Source of the DNA: Vreelandella alkaliphila
GTDB taxonomy: Bacteria > Pseudomonadota > Gammaproteobacteria > Pseudomonadales > Halomonadaceae
Length of the DNA: 64,000 nt
Assembly: GCF_016107625.1 (NCBI RefSeq)
Contig: NZ_JABASV010000008.1
Coordinates: 1 to 64,000 of the forward strand
Direction: 5' to 3'
Shown here: positions 45,842 to 55,889 of the stretch, piece after piece
Layout: every line of letters begins with the position of its first letter
Position numbering within the stretch: the stretch's first letter is position 1
Made by a program: the position numbers and the translations under genes
Notes under the pieces: model-generated
Database searches by the model: none
What the model saw: only the letters and a program-made list of their open reading frames with translations
Told to the model about the DNA's origin: nothing

Positions 45842-46741
45842 ATGCTGAAAAAAACGATCATTTTTTGGTGGAACGTGGTTCAAGATGCAACGGCGTTATG
45901 GCTTGAACGAAATGCCTTCAGCTATGCCGGATCATTAGCGTTCTACACACTTTTCTCCTTAGCGCCTACCGTTATTATCGCGGTAACAGTGATAGGCGTG
46001 GTGCTGGGTGAAGATGCTGCCCAAGGTCAAATAGTTGCTCAGCTTCAGGACACGTTAGGCGCTGACGCAGCACTTGCGATTGAGCAGGCCGTTGTCCAAT
46101 CACGTATAGAAGAGTCAGGTATCTTACCAACAGTGCTTGGCTTTGTGGCCTTGTTAGTAGGGGCCACGACCGTGTTTGCACAGATGCAATTTTCGCTCAA
46201 TACCATATGGGGCGTTACTGCAAAGCCCACCTCCAACAGCGCTCTTATCTTTATAAAAAATCGTTTACTTTCTTTAACGGTCGTACTGTCTATTGGCTTC
46301 ATCCTACTAATATCGTTAGTGTTGGCGGTTGCCTTGCGAGGGATGCTCCACGGAGCTGGAAATTTATTGCCCTATGCCAGTTTATTAACGACATCGCTTG
46401 AGTCATTAATTTCACTTGCGATGGTGGCATTGTTATTCGCTACTATTTTCAAAGTATTGCCGGATGTTGTTCTCCGTTGGCAGGATGTGTTGATTGGCGC
46501 AGTAGTAACCGCCGTACTGTTTACAATTGGACGCAGCGTTATTGCTATTTATTTAACATATACCGCCACAGCGTCTACTTATGGCGCAGCGGGGTCTGTT
46601 GTGATGATTCTATTATGGGTATATTACAGTTCATTAATTCTACTGTTTGGCGCCGCTTTTACTCGTTCCTTGCTACTTCGTCGTGGGCGGCCATTGGTGC
46701 CACGTAATAGTGCAGTGCTGGTGAAGCGAGAGTTAGTGTAA
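45842..46741 (+). CDS. YihY/BrkB-family inner-membrane protein
   Basis: This encodes 299 aa with six membrane segments. The opening AFSYAGSLAFYTLFSLAPTVIIAV (positions about 20-43) and the glycine-rich late segment TASTYGAAGSVVMILLWVYY (about 242-261) are typical of the YihY family, once mislabelled RNase BN. The biochemical role is unknown. ATG at 45842 is chosen because AAGGGA is 6 nt upstream; the ATG at 45836 abuts that site. Confidence 0.88.
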   Translation: MLKKTIIFWWNVVQDATALWLERNAFSYAGSLAFYTLFSLAPTVIIAVTVIGVVLGEDAAQGQIVAQLQDTLGADAALAIEQAVVQSRIEESGILPTVLGFVALLVGATTVFAQMQFSLNTIWGVTAKPTSNSALIFIKNRLLSLTVVLSIGFILLISLVLAVALRGMLHGAGNLLPYASLLTTSLESLISLAMVALLFATIFKVLPDVVLRWQDVLIGAVVTAVLFTIGRSVIAIYLTYTATASTYGAAGSVVMILLWVYYSSLILLFGAAFTRSLLLRRGRPLVPRNSAVLVKRELV

Positions 46742-46815
46742 GACAAGAATTGGTTTAAAAAAGGTGGGTAAAAAGAGCCCTATAGAGAGCTCGTTTGAAA
46801 AGAGTGGATATCAAC

Positions 46816-46850
46816 AGACTTCAGCCTGTCGATTTACCAGGCTGAAGTCT
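46816..46850. terminator. stem-loop between the YihY gene and acyP
   Basis: A perfect 13-bp stem (46816-46828 with 46838-46850; arm AGACTTCAGCCTG) with a 9-nt loop lies 75 bp after the YihY-like gene. T residues are few, so termination is likely but not certain. Confidence 0.55.
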
Positions 46851-46886
46851 ATAAATGCTATTGTATAAACACTGAGAGGACAGTTT

Positions 46887-47162
46887 ATGTCTACTTGTTG
46901 TGTACGCGCCTATGTAACAGGAAAAGTGCAGGGAGTATGGTTTCGGCGTTCAACACAGGAACAAGCGCTTCAACAAGGGCTAACGGGCTACGCCAAAAAC
47001 TTACCCGATGGACGGGTAGAGGTAGTGCTATGCGGTAATTCCACTGCCGTGGCTTCTGTTACTGAATGGTTATGGCAGGGACCCAAAGGAGCGCAGGTAA
47101 CCCATGTCACTATTGAAGTGCTGGATGGCCACCGCGCTCCTGATCATTTCGCAACCTACTAA
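46887..47162 (+). CDS. acyP: acylphosphatase
   Basis: This encodes 91 aa, the normal size. It hydrolyses acyl phosphates. The catalytic Arg and Asn lie in GKVQGVWFRRST and GYAKNLPDGRVEVV. AGAGGA lies upstream of the start. Its stop codon interleaves with the stop of the convergent hydroxyacid dehydrogenase gene over 4 nt (47159-47162). Confidence 0.93.
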   Translation: MSTCCVRAYVTGKVQGVWFRRSTQEQALQQGLTGYAKNLPDGRVEVVLCGNSTAVASVTEWLWQGPKGAQVTHVTIEVLDGHRAPDHFATY

Positions 47163-48124
47163 TTGGCGCTTAATCCACTCGCCTCAGTTTGCCATTGCTT
47201 AATATTATCAGCAGTGAGCGCCACAATGTTCTGGCGAGCCTCAGGGGTAATCCAGGCATTGTGAGGGGTCACTATCAAATTAAGTGCCTCTCCTTCTGCT
47301 AATGCTGTTAATAGAGGATGACCTTCTTTCGGCGGCTCAGTGGGGAGCACATCAACCGCTAACCCTCCAATCTTGCCAGCACGAAGCGCCTCAAGTGCCG
47401 CTTCTTCATCGATGATGCCGCCCCGGGCACAGTTGACTAATAGCAGTGATGACTTAGCGTTTGCCAAGCGTGTGCGATTAATAAGGTGCTTGGTTGTTTC
47501 GTTAAGCGGGCAATGCAAGCTAATAATATCTGCCGTCGGTAATAAATCGTCGAGAGAGGGCCGCTTGTCGTTTGATTCATTGCCAGGACGAGCAGCAAAT
47601 GTAACCTTCATCCCAAACGCTTCAGCTAAACGTGCCACTTCTGAGCCAAGCTCACCTTGCCCCACCATCACCAGATGCTTATTGGAAAGCTGCAGCGTCG
47701 AGTGAGCTTGTAAGCAAAAGAAATCGCTGCGCTGCCATTCGCCTCGTGCGATGTCAGCTTGGTAACGTGGCAATCGGTTTGCCAGTGTCAGCATTAACAT
47801 TAATGTGTGCTGAGAAACGCTAGCTGTTCCATAGGCGGTGACGTTCTTTACAATAATGTTTTGGGCTTTAGCTGTGTCGAGATCAATATTGTTAAGCCCA
47901 GTAGCCAACACACAAATAAGCTTGAGTTTAGGCAAAGTTGATAGTGTTTCTGCGTTCAGTACAACCTTGTTGACGATCGCTATGTCCGCATCTGACAAGC
48001 GCTCACTTGCCTGTTCGGCAGTGCTTTGCTGATACACCTCTAAATGACTAACAAGGTCTCTAATTGCTGTTAGATTGATATCCGCGCCTAAGCTCTCGGC
48101 ATCCAGCATTACCGCATTGGGCAT
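47159..48124 (-). CDS. D-2-hydroxyacid dehydrogenase, glycerate dehydrogenase type
   Basis: This encodes 321 aa. The NAD(P) Rossmann motif is GQGELG, with catalytic Arg in CARGGIID, Glu in the TEPP region and His in TPHNAW. After the second strand the sequence reads AARPG where an Asp binds NAD in many relatives; the Arg hints at NADPH use. Hydroxypyruvate or glyoxylate is a likely substrate. The start at 48124 (MPNAVMLDAE) has GGAGAAAAG upstream, unlike the ATG at 48139. It is convergent with acyP. Confidence 0.82.
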   Translation of the reverse strand: MPNAVMLDAESLGADINLTAIRDLVSHLEVYQQSTAEQASERLSDADIAIVNKVVLNAETLSTLPKLKLICVLATGLNNIDLDTAKAQNIIVKNVTAYGTASVSQHTLMLMLTLANRLPRYQADIARGEWQRSDFFCLQAHSTLQLSNKHLVMVGQGELGSEVARLAEAFGMKVTFAARPGNESNDKRPSLDDLLPTADIISLHCPLNETTKHLINRTRLANAKSSLLLVNCARGGIIDEEAALEALRAGKIGGLAVDVLPTEPPKEGHPLLTALAEGEALNLIVTPHNAWITPEARQNIVALTADNIKQWQTEASGLSAN

Positions 48125-48326
48125 TTTTCTTTTCTCCATTATCTGCCGAAAGGCACTTGGCCTTGCTCAGCAGGGGGCACAAAAGGGTATAATGTGTCGC
48201 TCTATCAACCGCAGTCTTGGAATTTATCCCAGCAGGCCACATATTCTTTGCCTGGCAAGCGTTGGATTTGCCACTAGTTTATACAAACTTAGCCTGTCGG
48301 AGTTGAGCTTTTCAGGAGTTATCAAC

Positions 48327-48608
48327 ATGCCCATCTATGAGTACGAGTGCAAGGCCTGCGGTCATCGCATGGAAAAATTGCAGAAAATCAGCGCGGATCC
48401 GCTTAAGGATTGTCCCGCGTGCCAGCGAGCCAGTCTTGAACGCTTGGTCTCGGCGGCTGGTTTCCGCCTTGCTGGCGGCGGTTGGTATGAAACCGATTTT
48501 AAAACAGGAAGTAAGAAAAACTTGGCAGCAGAAGGCCAATCTACTTCTAGCACTGGTGCCACAAGCGATACCAGTAGCGCATCAACGAAAAAGGGCGCCG
48601 CGGCTTAG
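48327..48608 (+). CDS. FmdB-family zinc-ribbon protein
   Basis: This encodes 93 aa. The N-terminal zinc ribbon has CxxC pairs in YECKACGHR and KDCPACQR, as in the FmdB/CxxC_CXXC_SSSS family of putative regulators. A low-complexity Ser/Thr/Ala tail follows. The start at 48327 has CAGGAG 9 nt upstream; a long extension to 48075 crosses the neighbour and is rejected. It immediately precedes aspS, a common arrangement in proteobacteria. Function unknown. Confidence 0.87.
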   Translation: MPIYEYECKACGHRMEKLQKISADPLKDCPACQRASLERLVSAAGFRLAGGGWYETDFKTGSKKNLAAEGQSTSSTGATSDTSSASTKKGAAA

Positions 48609-48674
48609 CCGCGGTTGTCAGGGTCAGAACGGCCCACGACAATCTCATTGCCACGCAACAGAACAGGATTAGAC

Positions 48675-50456
48675 ATGCGCAGCCATTATTGCGGCCAGCT
48701 TAACGAAACTTTGGTGGAACAAACGGTCACTGTCTGCGGTTGGGTTCATCGCCGCCGTGATCATGGTGGGGTCATCTTCCTGGATATGCGCGATCGCGAT
48801 GGTATCGCTCAGTTCGTAGTCGACCCTGATACCGCCGAGGCATTTGCTAATGCTGACCGTGCTCGCAGTGAGTACGTGCTTCGTATTACTGGCCGTGTCC
48901 GGTTGCGCCCTGAAGGAACGCAAAATCCCAACATGCCAACAGGCATGATTGAGGTATTAGCTAAAGAGGTGGAGGTGCTCAACACAGCTGCCACACCACC
49001 TTTTCAGTTGGATGAACACAACAAAGTAGGCGAGGAGGTTCGCTTAAAGCATCGCTATATCGACCTTCGACGCCCGGATATGATTGAGAAGCTACGCTTG
49101 CGTTCGCGTATTTCTCATAACGTCCGCGCTTACTTGGAAAACCAAGGCTTCCTGGATATCGAGACGCCGGTATTGACTCGCGCAACGCCGGAAGGTGCCC
49201 GCGACTACCTCGTTCCTAGCCGGACACATGCAGGCAGCTTCTTTGCATTACCGCAGTCGCCACAGTTGTTTAAGCAGCTGTTAATGGTGGCTGGTTTTGA
49301 TCGCTACTATCAGATCGCTAAATGCTTCCGTGATGAAGATCTGCGGGCTGATCGCCAGCCTGAATTCACGCAAATCGATATCGAAGCCTCTTTTGTGGAA
49401 GAAGACGATATCATGGGCATTACCGAAGCCATGATTCGTCAACTCTTCCAGGAAGTGCTGAGCGTTGAGCTGCCTGAGTTCCCACGGATGACTTGGCAAG
49501 AAGCAATGGATCGCTTTGGCTCTGATAAGCCTGACCTGCGCATTCCGCTAGAGTTGACCGATGTTGATGACCTGATGCAGCAGGTTGATTTCAAAGTCTT
49601 CTCGGGACCTGCAAGTGCGGAAGACGGCCGCGTAGCGGCATTGAAAGTACCGGGTGGCGCCAAATTGTCTCGTAAAGAGATCGACGAATATACTAAGTTC
49701 GTTGGTATTTACGGTGCGAAAGGGCTGGCGTGGATTAAGGTCAATGAGCGTGCCAAAGGGCTTGAAGGTCTTCAATCACCCATTGTTAAGTTCATGGAAA
49801 ATGTGGTTGAAGAGCTGCTTGATCGCGTAGGCGCTGAAGATGGCGATATCATTTTCTTTGGTGCGGATAAAGCGCGCATCGTCAATGAGGCCATTGGTGC
49901 ATTACGCGTCAAGTTGGGTGCCGACCTTGAGCTTTACACCCAGGCGTGGGCGCCGTTATGGGTTGTCGATTTCCCGATGTTTGAAGCGGACGACAACGGT
50001 CGCCTCAGCCCGTTACATCACCCGTTTACTGCACCTTCTTGCTCGCCAGAAGCGCTTAAAGCTGACCCAGCAAAGGCCTTGTCGCGTGCTTACGATATGG
50101 TGCTTAACGGAACCGAGCTCGGTGGTGGTTCTATTCGTATTCACGATCAAACCATGCAAAGCACTGTGTTTGAAATTTTGGGCATTGGCCAAGAGGAAGC
50201 GCAAGAAAAATTTGGCTTCCTGCTGGATGCTCTGCAATACGGTGCGCCTCCCCATGGCGGTCTAGCGTTCGGTTTAGATCGTTTAGTGATGCTGATGGCT
50301 GGAGCTAAGACAATTCGTGAAGTGATTGCCTTCCCGAAAACCCAAAGCGCCGGCTGTTTAATGACTGATGCACCAGGTGAAGTCAGCGCGGATCAGTTGA
50401 AAGACTTGAACATCCGTCTGCGCCAAAAAGCGAAAGCAGAGACCGCCAGCGAGTAA
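48675..50456 (+). CDS. aspS: aspartyl-tRNA synthetase, probably non-discriminating
   Basis: This encodes 593 aa. It charges tRNA-Asp. Class II motif 2 is [16 protein letters not shown] and motif 3 [12 protein letters not shown]; the bacterial GAD insertion is present (about 285-420). The anticodon domain has H30 in [11 protein letters not shown] and G81 before NPNMPTG, the residues that in Pseudomonas AspRS allow charging of tRNA-Asn as well. If so, Asn-tRNA would be completed by GatCAB. The start at 48675 (MRSHYCGQL) is the family start; an extension to 48615 is not. Confidence 0.95.
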   Translation: MRSHYCGQLNETLVEQTVTVCGWVHRRRDHGGVIFLDMRDRDGIAQFVVDPDTAEAFANADRARSEYVLRITGRVRLRPEGTQNPNMPTGMIEVLAKEVEVLNTAATPPFQLDEHNKVGEEVRLKHRYIDLRRPDMIEKLRLRSRISHNVRAYLENQGFLDIETPVLTRATPEGARDYLVPSRTHAGSFFALPQSPQLFKQLLMVAGFDRYYQIAKCFRDEDLRADRQPEFTQIDIEASFVEEDDIMGITEAMIRQLFQEVLSVELPEFPRMTWQEAMDRFGSDKPDLRIPLELTDVDDLMQQVDFKVFSGPASAEDGRVAALKVPGGAKLSRKEIDEYTKFVGIYGAKGLAWIKVNERAKGLEGLQSPIVKFMENVVEELLDRVGAEDGDIIFFGADKARIVNEAIGALRVKLGADLELYTQAWAPLWVVDFPMFEADDNGRLSPLHHPFTAPSCSPEALKADPAKALSRAYDMVLNGTELGGGSIRIHDQTMQSTVFEILGIGQEEAQEKFGFLLDALQYGAPPHGGLAFGLDRLVMLMAGAKTIREVIAFPKTQSAGCLMTDAPGEVSADQLKDLNIRLRQKAKAETASE

Positions 50457-50512
50457 TTGCTCAGCTCTGCTTTATAGCTCAGCAACGAGAAGTTCGCCAA
50501 CTAGTAGTTCAG

Positions 50513-50540
50513 CACCGACGTTTAGGCGTCGGTGTTTTTG
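50513..50540 (+). terminator. terminator between aspS and ruvC
   Basis: CACCGACG (50513-50520) pairs with CGTCGGTG (50527-50534), then five T residues follow. It lies 34 bp before the ruvC start. Confidence 0.88.
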
Positions 50541-50573
50541 TTTGAACCGCTCGCTACCAATAGGACAGCTGCC

Positions 50574-51125
50574 ATGGATGAAAAACAGCCCGCTCCCGCG
50601 ATTAGGATTTTGGGTATCGACCCTGGTTCGCGTATCACGGGCTATGGTGTCATCGATTTAATAGGTGTTAAGCCTCATTATGTCGCCAGTGGCTGCATTA
50701 GAACGACCGATGGCCCTTTAGAGCAGCGTTTGGCGCAAATTTATGCAGGTTTAAGCGATGTAGTGGGGCTGCATCGGCCCAATGCCGTCGCCGTTGAGCG
50801 AGTCTTTATGGCTAAAAATCCCGATTCAGCATTGAAGCTTGGCCAAGCACGGGGCACGGCTCTCGTCTGCATCGCGAATCACGGTCTGAACATTGCAGAA
50901 TACGCAGCACGGCAGATCAAACAAGCCGTTACTGGCCAAGGCGGGGCGGAGAAAAGCCAGGTGCAACATATGGTCACCGCTATTCTGCAGCTCTCCTCAA
51001 CGCCACAGGCGGACGCCGCGGATGCGCTAGCTATCGCGCTTACCCATGCGTATGCAGGACATGGCTTACTTGTTGCACCCTCTAAGGGCAGTCGTCGGCG
51101 CAGCACAGGGCGGTGGCGGCTTTAG
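50574..51125 (+). CDS. ruvC: Holliday junction resolvase RuvC
   Basis: This encodes 183 aa. The nuclease cuts four-way junctions. The catalytic acids are D16 in GIDPGS, the Glu in AVERVF, and the final pair in DAADALAIA. The start at 50574 has AGGA 9 nt upstream; an in-frame extension to 50532 lies over the terminator and is rejected. ruvA follows after 70 bp and ruvB after a further 42 bp. Confidence 0.95.
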   Translation: MDEKQPAPAIRILGIDPGSRITGYGVIDLIGVKPHYVASGCIRTTDGPLEQRLAQIYAGLSDVVGLHRPNAVAVERVFMAKNPDSALKLGQARGTALVCIANHGLNIAEYAARQIKQAVTGQGGAEKSQVQHMVTAILQLSSTPQADAADALAIALTHAYAGHGLLVAPSKGSRRRSTGRWRL

Positions 51126-51195
51126 TTGCTTACTGGTCATTTGTACAGAGTGTCTTTATAGTAAATGACTGCTTTTTATTATTGCGAGCATACCT

Positions 51196-51804
51196 ATGAT
51201 CGGTCGTATTAATGGTTTTTTGTTAGAAAAGCACCCCCCTTGGATTGTGGTTGATGTGCATGGTGTCGGTTACGAGCTTGAAGCCTCTATGAATACCCTA
51301 GTGGCACTTCCAGCCGTAGGAGAGAGCGTATCCATGTATACGCATCTTACAATTCGTGATGATGCCCATTTGCTTTACGGCTTTGGCCGTGAACAAGAGC
51401 GCGCACTGTTTCGTGCCCTAATCAAAGTCAACGGCGTAGGGCCAAAGCTAGCACTAGCTATCCTTTCTGGAATGGACGAAGCCGCCTTTATGCGCTGCGT
51501 CCGTGACGACGATAGCAAAGCACTGACGAAGCTTCCGGGCGTTGGTAAAAAAACCGCCGAGCGGTTAATTATTGAAATGCGTGATCGTTTCCCTGAATGG
51601 GAGAACGCGGCGGATGCGCCCCTCGCGTTAGAAGCGGCGAATGGTGAACCTGCTCCCCGTGACTCGTTAGCAGATGCGGAAGCTGCCCTGGTGAGCTTGG
51701 GCTATAAGCTTACTGAAGCCTCAAAAATGCTGGCTGACATTAATCCCAAGCAGTCAACCGAGGCGATTATTAAAGCCGCGCTGACAAAACGCATGACTGG
51801 GTAA
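51196..51804 (+). CDS. ruvA: Holliday junction branch migration protein RuvA
   Basis: This encodes 202 aa. It binds the junction and loads RuvB. N-terminal OB fold MIGRINGFLLEKHPPWIVVD, helix-hairpin-helix motifs in IKVNGVGPKLALAILS and LPGVGKKTAERLIIEM, and a C-terminal domain that touches RuvB (about 155-202) are all present. It lies in the ruvCAB order usual for gammaproteobacteria. Confidence 0.96.
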   Translation: MIGRINGFLLEKHPPWIVVDVHGVGYELEASMNTLVALPAVGESVSMYTHLTIRDDAHLLYGFGREQERALFRALIKVNGVGPKLALAILSGMDEAAFMRCVRDDDSKALTKLPGVGKKTAERLIIEMRDRFPEWENAADAPLALEAANGEPAPRDSLADAEAALVSLGYKLTEASKMLADINPKQSTEAIIKAALTKRMTG

Positions 51805-51846
51805 CAACGTGGGTTATTTCATGGAACGACTGATAGTGCGCACTTT

Positions 51847-52884
51847 ATGTTAGAACATGACCGATTAATTGCGGCTGAGCCCGAACAAGGGGAAGGGCGT
51901 ATTGATCATGCTATTCGTCCCAAACACTTAAAGGACTATATTGGGCAACCGCGGGTACGCGAGCAGCTTGAAATTTTCATGGGGGCCGCAAAGCTACGGC
52001 AGGAAAGCCTAGATCATACCTTGGTATTTGGGCCCCCTGGGCTGGGTAAAACAACGCTTGCGAATATTATTGCTACCGAGATGGGGGTAGGGCTGAAGTC
52101 AACTTCTGGCCCAGTGCTTGAGCGTGCAGGTGATTTAGCCGCCATGCTGACGAACCTTGAGCCAGGTGATGTGCTGTTTATTGATGAAATTCACCGGCTG
52201 TCACCCGTGGTAGAAGAGGTGCTTTATCCGGCAATGGAAGATTTCCAACTGGATATTATGATCGGTGAAGGGCCCGCAGCCCGCTCAATCAAACTAGATT
52301 TGCCTCGCTTTACCTTAGTAGGTGCGACAACGCGCGCAGGCTTACTAACCTCTCCATTACGTGATCGCTTTGGCATTGTGCAGCGCCTAGAGTTTTACAA
52401 CCTTGAAGAGCTGACGGAAATTGTAACTCGCTCAGCCCGCTTGCTAGGTGTTGAAACGAGCCATGAAGGCGCAGTGGAAGTTGCCAAGCGTTCCAGAGGC
52501 ACCCCGCGTATTGCCAATAGGCTGCTGCGTCGCGTACGTGACTATGCAGAAATAAAGGGCAATGGCGTTGTTGATGTTACTCTCGCTGATGCGGCGCTTA
52601 ATATGCTGAATGTCGATCACCATGGGCTGGATCATATGGACCGGCGGCTCTTGCTGGCAATGATTGATAAGTTTGATGGCGGACCTGTTGGGATTGACTC
52701 AATCTCAGCCGCTATTAGTGAAGAACGCGGTACCATTGAAGATGTCATCGAACCTTACTTAATACAGCAGGGGCTGATGATGCGCACGCCAAGGGGGCGC
52801 GTAGTGACGCGGCAAGCGTGGCTACACTTCAATAAAACGCCTCACGAACATGCTATTGATCCAGAAGGAGAGCGGCGCCCATGA
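51847..52884 (+). CDS. ruvB: Holliday junction branch migration ATPase RuvB
   Basis: This encodes 345 aa. The hexameric AAA+ motor drives branch migration. Walker A is GPPGLGKTT (about 62-70), Walker B region LFIDEIHRL, sensor 1 region [19 protein letters not shown] winged-helix C-terminus follows. Its last four bases overlap the ybgC start (ATGA), so the DNA-repair and Tol operons are joined by translational coupling. Confidence 0.97.
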   Translation: MLEHDRLIAAEPEQGEGRIDHAIRPKHLKDYIGQPRVREQLEIFMGAAKLRQESLDHTLVFGPPGLGKTTLANIIATEMGVGLKSTSGPVLERAGDLAAMLTNLEPGDVLFIDEIHRLSPVVEEVLYPAMEDFQLDIMIGEGPAARSIKLDLPRFTLVGATTRAGLLTSPLRDRFGIVQRLEFYNLEELTEIVTRSARLLGVETSHEGAVEVAKRSRGTPRIANRLLRRVRDYAEIKGNGVVDVTLADAALNMLNVDHHGLDHMDRRLLLAMIDKFDGGPVGIDSISAAISEERGTIEDVIEPYLIQQGLMMRTPRGRVVTRQAWLHFNKTPHEHAIDPEGERRP

Positions 52885-53273
52885 GCAATGGGTTCACGAT
52901 GCCGGTGCGCGTATATATGGAAGATACTGACGCCGGTGGAATTGTCTACTACGTTAACTACTTGAAGTTTATGGAGCGCGCTCGCAGCGAATGGTTACGT
53001 ACGCTAGGTCTTAATCAGCAATCTTTGCTAGACGATGGCACCCAGCTAGTGGTATATCGCTTGGCCTGTCACTACAGCAAGCCGGCACGCTTGGATGACG
53101 CACTTATTGTCAGTACAAATATTGAGAATGTTGGTCGATGCCGGATGACTTTTTTGCAGCAAGTGCAGCGAGATGAGGAACTCTTATGCTCTGCTACAGT
53201 CGAGATAGCCTGCTTATGCGCGCATAAGATGCGGCCAAAAGCATGGCCAAAAACATTGCAAGCGCTTGGTTGA
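52881..53273 (+). CDS. ybgC: Tol-Pal-associated acyl-CoA thioesterase
   Basis: This 130-aa hot-dog-fold thioesterase carries the active-site motif [22 protein letters not shown] in part (Asp of EDTDAGG). It hydrolyses acyl-CoA and is the usual first gene of the tol-pal cluster. The ATG overlaps the ruvB stop (ATGA). tolQ starts 141 bp later. Confidence 0.94.
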   Translation: MSNGFTMPVRVYMEDTDAGGIVYYVNYLKFMERARSEWLRTLGLNQQSLLDDGTQLVVYRLACHYSKPARLDDALIVSTNIENVGRCRMTFLQQVQRDEELLCSATVEIACLCAHKMRPKAWPKTLQALG

Positions 53274-53414
53274 TTAGTACATCGAAACACGCATAAACCT
53301 ATGACATGTGTAAACCTATGGAGTAGATAGCGCGATGTAGCGTGCGTACTTCATGACCTTTATATACCACCACTGTTCGGAAATTCCGACATTAATAGCT
53401 TGATGAGGGTAACT

Positions 53415-54110
53415 GTGAACGATAACACCATGTCCATCCCCCACTTGATAATGAGTGCCAGCACGGTTGTTCAGCTGGTGATGTTACTGCTGGTGGTGGG
53501 GTCAATCCTCTCATGGGTGGTTATTTTCCAACGTAGCATTGCCCTGCGCAGGGCAAAACAGGAATACAACCAATTTGAAGAATCCTTTTGGTCGGGTGTC
53601 GATTTAAACGAGTTATACCGAGAAATTCCTGCTGACGACCCACGCTATGGAGCAGAGCATATTTTCCAGGCGGGCTTTCGCGAATTTAATCGTTTAATGC
53701 CAAAAACCCGTAACCCCGACACCATCTTAGAAGGAGTGCAGCGGAGTATGCGAGTCGCCTGGTCACGGGAAGAAGATCGCCTAACGCAGCATCTTGTATT
53801 TCTCGCAACGGTAGCATCCGCGAGCCCTTACATTGGCTTGTTCGGAACGGTTTGGGGGATTATGGGGTCTTTCCAGTCCCTTTCTATGACACAGCAAGCT
53901 ACATTGGCAACCGTTGCACCTTGGATTGCTGAAGCATTAATTGCAACAGCCATGGGCCTGTTTGCAGCTATTCCTGCGGTAATTTTCTATAACCGTCTAT
54001 CGAATGATGCCGCTCGTTTGTTGGGCAAGTACGAAGACTTTGCCGAGGAATTTCACGCTATCTTGCACCGTAATTTGCAAGGTCGTGAAAGTAAGTCCAG
54101 CGCTAGCTAA
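53415..54110 (+). CDS. tolQ: Tol-Pal system proton channel subunit TolQ
   Basis: This encodes 231 aa with three membrane segments (about 16-37, 133-156, 168-192), as in ExbB/TolQ. With TolR it uses the proton gradient to energise TolA during outer-membrane constriction. Family segments include ASPYIGLFGTVWGIM and ATLATVAPWIAEALIATAMGLFAAIPAV. The GTG at 53415 is chosen because GAGGG lies 5-6 nt upstream and the N-terminus then matches other TolQ; earlier starts at 53400 and 53403 lie on that site. Confidence 0.95.
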   Translation: MNDNTMSIPHLIMSASTVVQLVMLLLVVGSILSWVVIFQRSIALRRAKQEYNQFEESFWSGVDLNELYREIPADDPRYGAEHIFQAGFREFNRLMPKTRNPDTILEGVQRSMRVAWSREEDRLTQHLVFLATVASASPYIGLFGTVWGIMGSFQSLSMTQQATLATVAPWIAEALIATAMGLFAAIPAVIFYNRLSNDAARLLGKYEDFAEEFHAILHRNLQGRESKSSAS

Positions 54111-54121
54111 GGGAGTACGCT

Positions 54122-54559
54122 ATGCAAGGCCCGTTTAATCGCAGCGGCAATAAAAAGCCGATGGCTGAAATCAACGTAGTCCCCTTTATTGACGTCATGC
54201 TGGTCTTGCTGGTGATCTTTATGATCACCGCACCAATGCTCACTCAAGGGGTGCAAGTCGACCTGCCTCAAGTCACATCAGAGCCTATCGAAAGCCAAGA
54301 CGAAAGCGATCCGATTATTATCTCTGTCGATCAGGATGGAGGCTATTTCATCACGCTTGGCGAAGACTCAACGGCTGTCTCTCTTGAGCAAATGGCAGAG
54401 CGAGTAACAGCGATATTACAGCGAAGACCTGAGACGCCTGTCATGGTTCGCGGCGATCGCAACGTTCCATACGGACAAATAGTCTTATTGATGAGCACAC
54501 TGCAACGCTCGGGTGTCGCTAATGTAGGTCTGTTATCTGAGCCGCCACAAGATGGTTAA
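54122..54559 (+). CDS. tolR: Tol-Pal system protein TolR
   Basis: This encodes 145 aa: one membrane helix (about 22-42) and a periplasmic domain. The proton-path aspartate sits in PFIDVMLVLLVIFMITAP. It pairs with TolQ. The tolA gene starts 8 nt before its stop, so translation is coupled. Confidence 0.95.
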   Translation: MQGPFNRSGNKKPMAEINVVPFIDVMLVLLVIFMITAPMLTQGVQVDLPQVTSEPIESQDESDPIIISVDQDGGYFITLGEDSTAVSLEQMAERVTAILQRRPETPVMVRGDRNVPYGQIVLLMSTLQRSGVANVGLLSEPPQDG

Positions 54560-55889
54560 ACGTAGCGCGCAAATGGCAATCAAACCACCCCGCGACCCAC
54601 AGGATGTTGGCTATACGTGGCCTACTGTCCTGGCGGTTGCGGTGCATCTATTAGTTGTGCTTTTTAGTTTGGTTAGTCTGCCAAGCTCTACGGCAGAGCC
54701 AGACTCATCCTCTATTGTGCAAGCGACGTTCGTCAGTACTGAAACATTCACTGATCAAGCACAGCAAACGACGGATCAGCAAGCAGCTCTCAATAGTTCA
54801 ACCGACCCCGATGAGGCTGAGCCAGCACCTGAGCCTGATGCAAGTGAGCAAGAAGCATTGCAGCAGCAGGCAGACGAAGCCGCTGCGAGAGAAGAAGCTC
54901 AAGCGCGAGCAGAAGAGCAAGCTCGCGAGCTGCAGGAGGCTCGAGCTCAGGCCGAAGCCGAGGCGCAGCGACGAGAAGAAGAAGCACAGCGTCTAGCCGA
55001 ACAGCAGGAATTAGAAGCTCAAGCCAGAGAAGAGGCTCAACGGGAAGCCGAGGCAGAAGCCCAGCGCCAGCGGGAAGCCGAGGCAGAAGCCCAGCGCCAG
55101 CGGGAAGCCGAGGCAGAAGCTCAGCGCCAACGGGAAGCCGAGGCAGAAGCCCAGCGCCAGCGGGAAGCCGAGGCAGAAGCTCAGCGCCAGCGGGAAGCCG
55201 ATGCAGAAGCCCAGCGCCAGCGGGAAGCCGAGGCAGAAGCTCAGCGCCAACGGGAAGCCGAGGCAGAAGCCCAGCGCCAGCGGGAAGCCGAGGCAGAAGC
55301 TCAGCGCCAGCGGGAAGCCGAAGCAGAAGCACAGCGTCAGCGGGAAGCCGAGGCAGAAGCTCAGCGCCAGCGGGAAGCCGAGGCAGAAGCTCAGCGCCAG
55401 CGGGAAGCCGAGGCAGAAGCTCAGCGCCAGCGGGAAGCCGAAGCAGAAGCACAGCGCCAGCGGGAAGCCGAGGCAGAAGCTCAGCGCCAGCGGGAAGCCG
55501 AGGCAGAAGCTCAGCGCCAACGGGAAGCCGAGGCGGCCATGCAGCGTCAGCTAGAGGGAGAAGCCCAGGCTGCTGCTAACGCACAGCAGGCGCAGCAAGC
55601 TGCGAATGGTTTTATTAATATTGTGCGTCGAGCGGTAGAGCAGGCATGGTTAATTCCAGCAGGTGCCAGTGACGCAATGAGTGCTACGATTCAAGTAAGG
55701 CTTGGCCCATCAGGAGAGGTACTTTTAACCACTATCGCTTCATCCAGTGGTGATAGTGCCTTTGATCGGTCTGCAATGCAGGCTGTTGAACACGCTGCTC
55801 CGTTCAGCGAGCTGAGGGATTTGCCCGCAGAGCAGCAGCGTAACTTACGTCAATTTAATCTGCGATTTACCCCGGGGGATGTTCGCTGA
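54552..55889 (+). CDS. tolA: Tol-Pal system protein TolA with expanded repeat domain
   Basis: This encodes 445 aa. A short cytoplasmic N-terminus, one membrane helix (about 24-44), a Glu/Gln/Ala/Arg-rich helical domain II (about 85-350) and a C-terminal globular domain III (about 355-445) that contacts TolB, Pal or colicins/phage. Domain II contains 17 ten-residue units ([10 protein letters not shown], residues 164-333), encoded by a 30-bp tandem repeat. The long helix spans the periplasm, so copy number could alter reach. Its stop overlaps the tolB start (TGATG). No strong ribosome site precedes the ATG; coupling with tolR is likely. Confidence 0.94.
   Translation: MVKRSAQMAIKPPRDPQDVGYTWPTVLAVAVHLLVVLFSLVSLPSSTAEPDSSSIVQATFVSTETFTDQAQQTTDQQAALNSSTDPDEAEPAPEPDASEQEALQQQADEAAAREEAQARAEEQARELQEARAQAEAEAQRREEEAQRLAEQQELEAQAREEAQREAEAEAQRQREAEAEAQRQREAEAEAQRQREAEAEAQRQREAEAEAQRQREADAEAQRQREAEAEAQRQREAEAEAQRQREAEAEAQRQREAEAEAQRQREAEAEAQRQREAEAEAQRQREAEAEAQRQREAEAEAQRQREAEAEAQRQREAEAEAQRQREAEAAMQRQLEGEAQAAANAQQAQQAANGFINIVRRAVEQAWLIPAGASDAMSATIQVRLGPSGEVLLTTIASSSGDSAFDRSAMQAVEHAAPFSELRDLPAEQQRNLRQFNLRFTPGDVR
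55041..55550 (+). repeat. 30-bp coding tandem repeat in tolA, 17 units
   Basis: The unit starts CGGGAAGCCG and recurs every 30 bp from 55041; 16 units are nearly identical and the 17th (55521-55550) is diverged. Third-base variants show a 120-bp higher-order copy: 55071-55190 and 55191-55310 differ at only one base. The repeat keeps the reading frame, so length changes alter TolA without frameshift. Confidence 0.97.

Noticed and set aside
55041..55550. Regular repeats that could suggest a CRISPR array
   Set aside because: Units are contiguous with no spacers and are in frame inside tolA. No cas gene is present.
54790..55554. Long reading frames on both strands across the tolA repeat
   Set aside because: A 30-bp unit is a multiple of three, so a stop-free frame stays open through all copies. 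These frames are low-complexity shadows of tolA with no start signals of their own.
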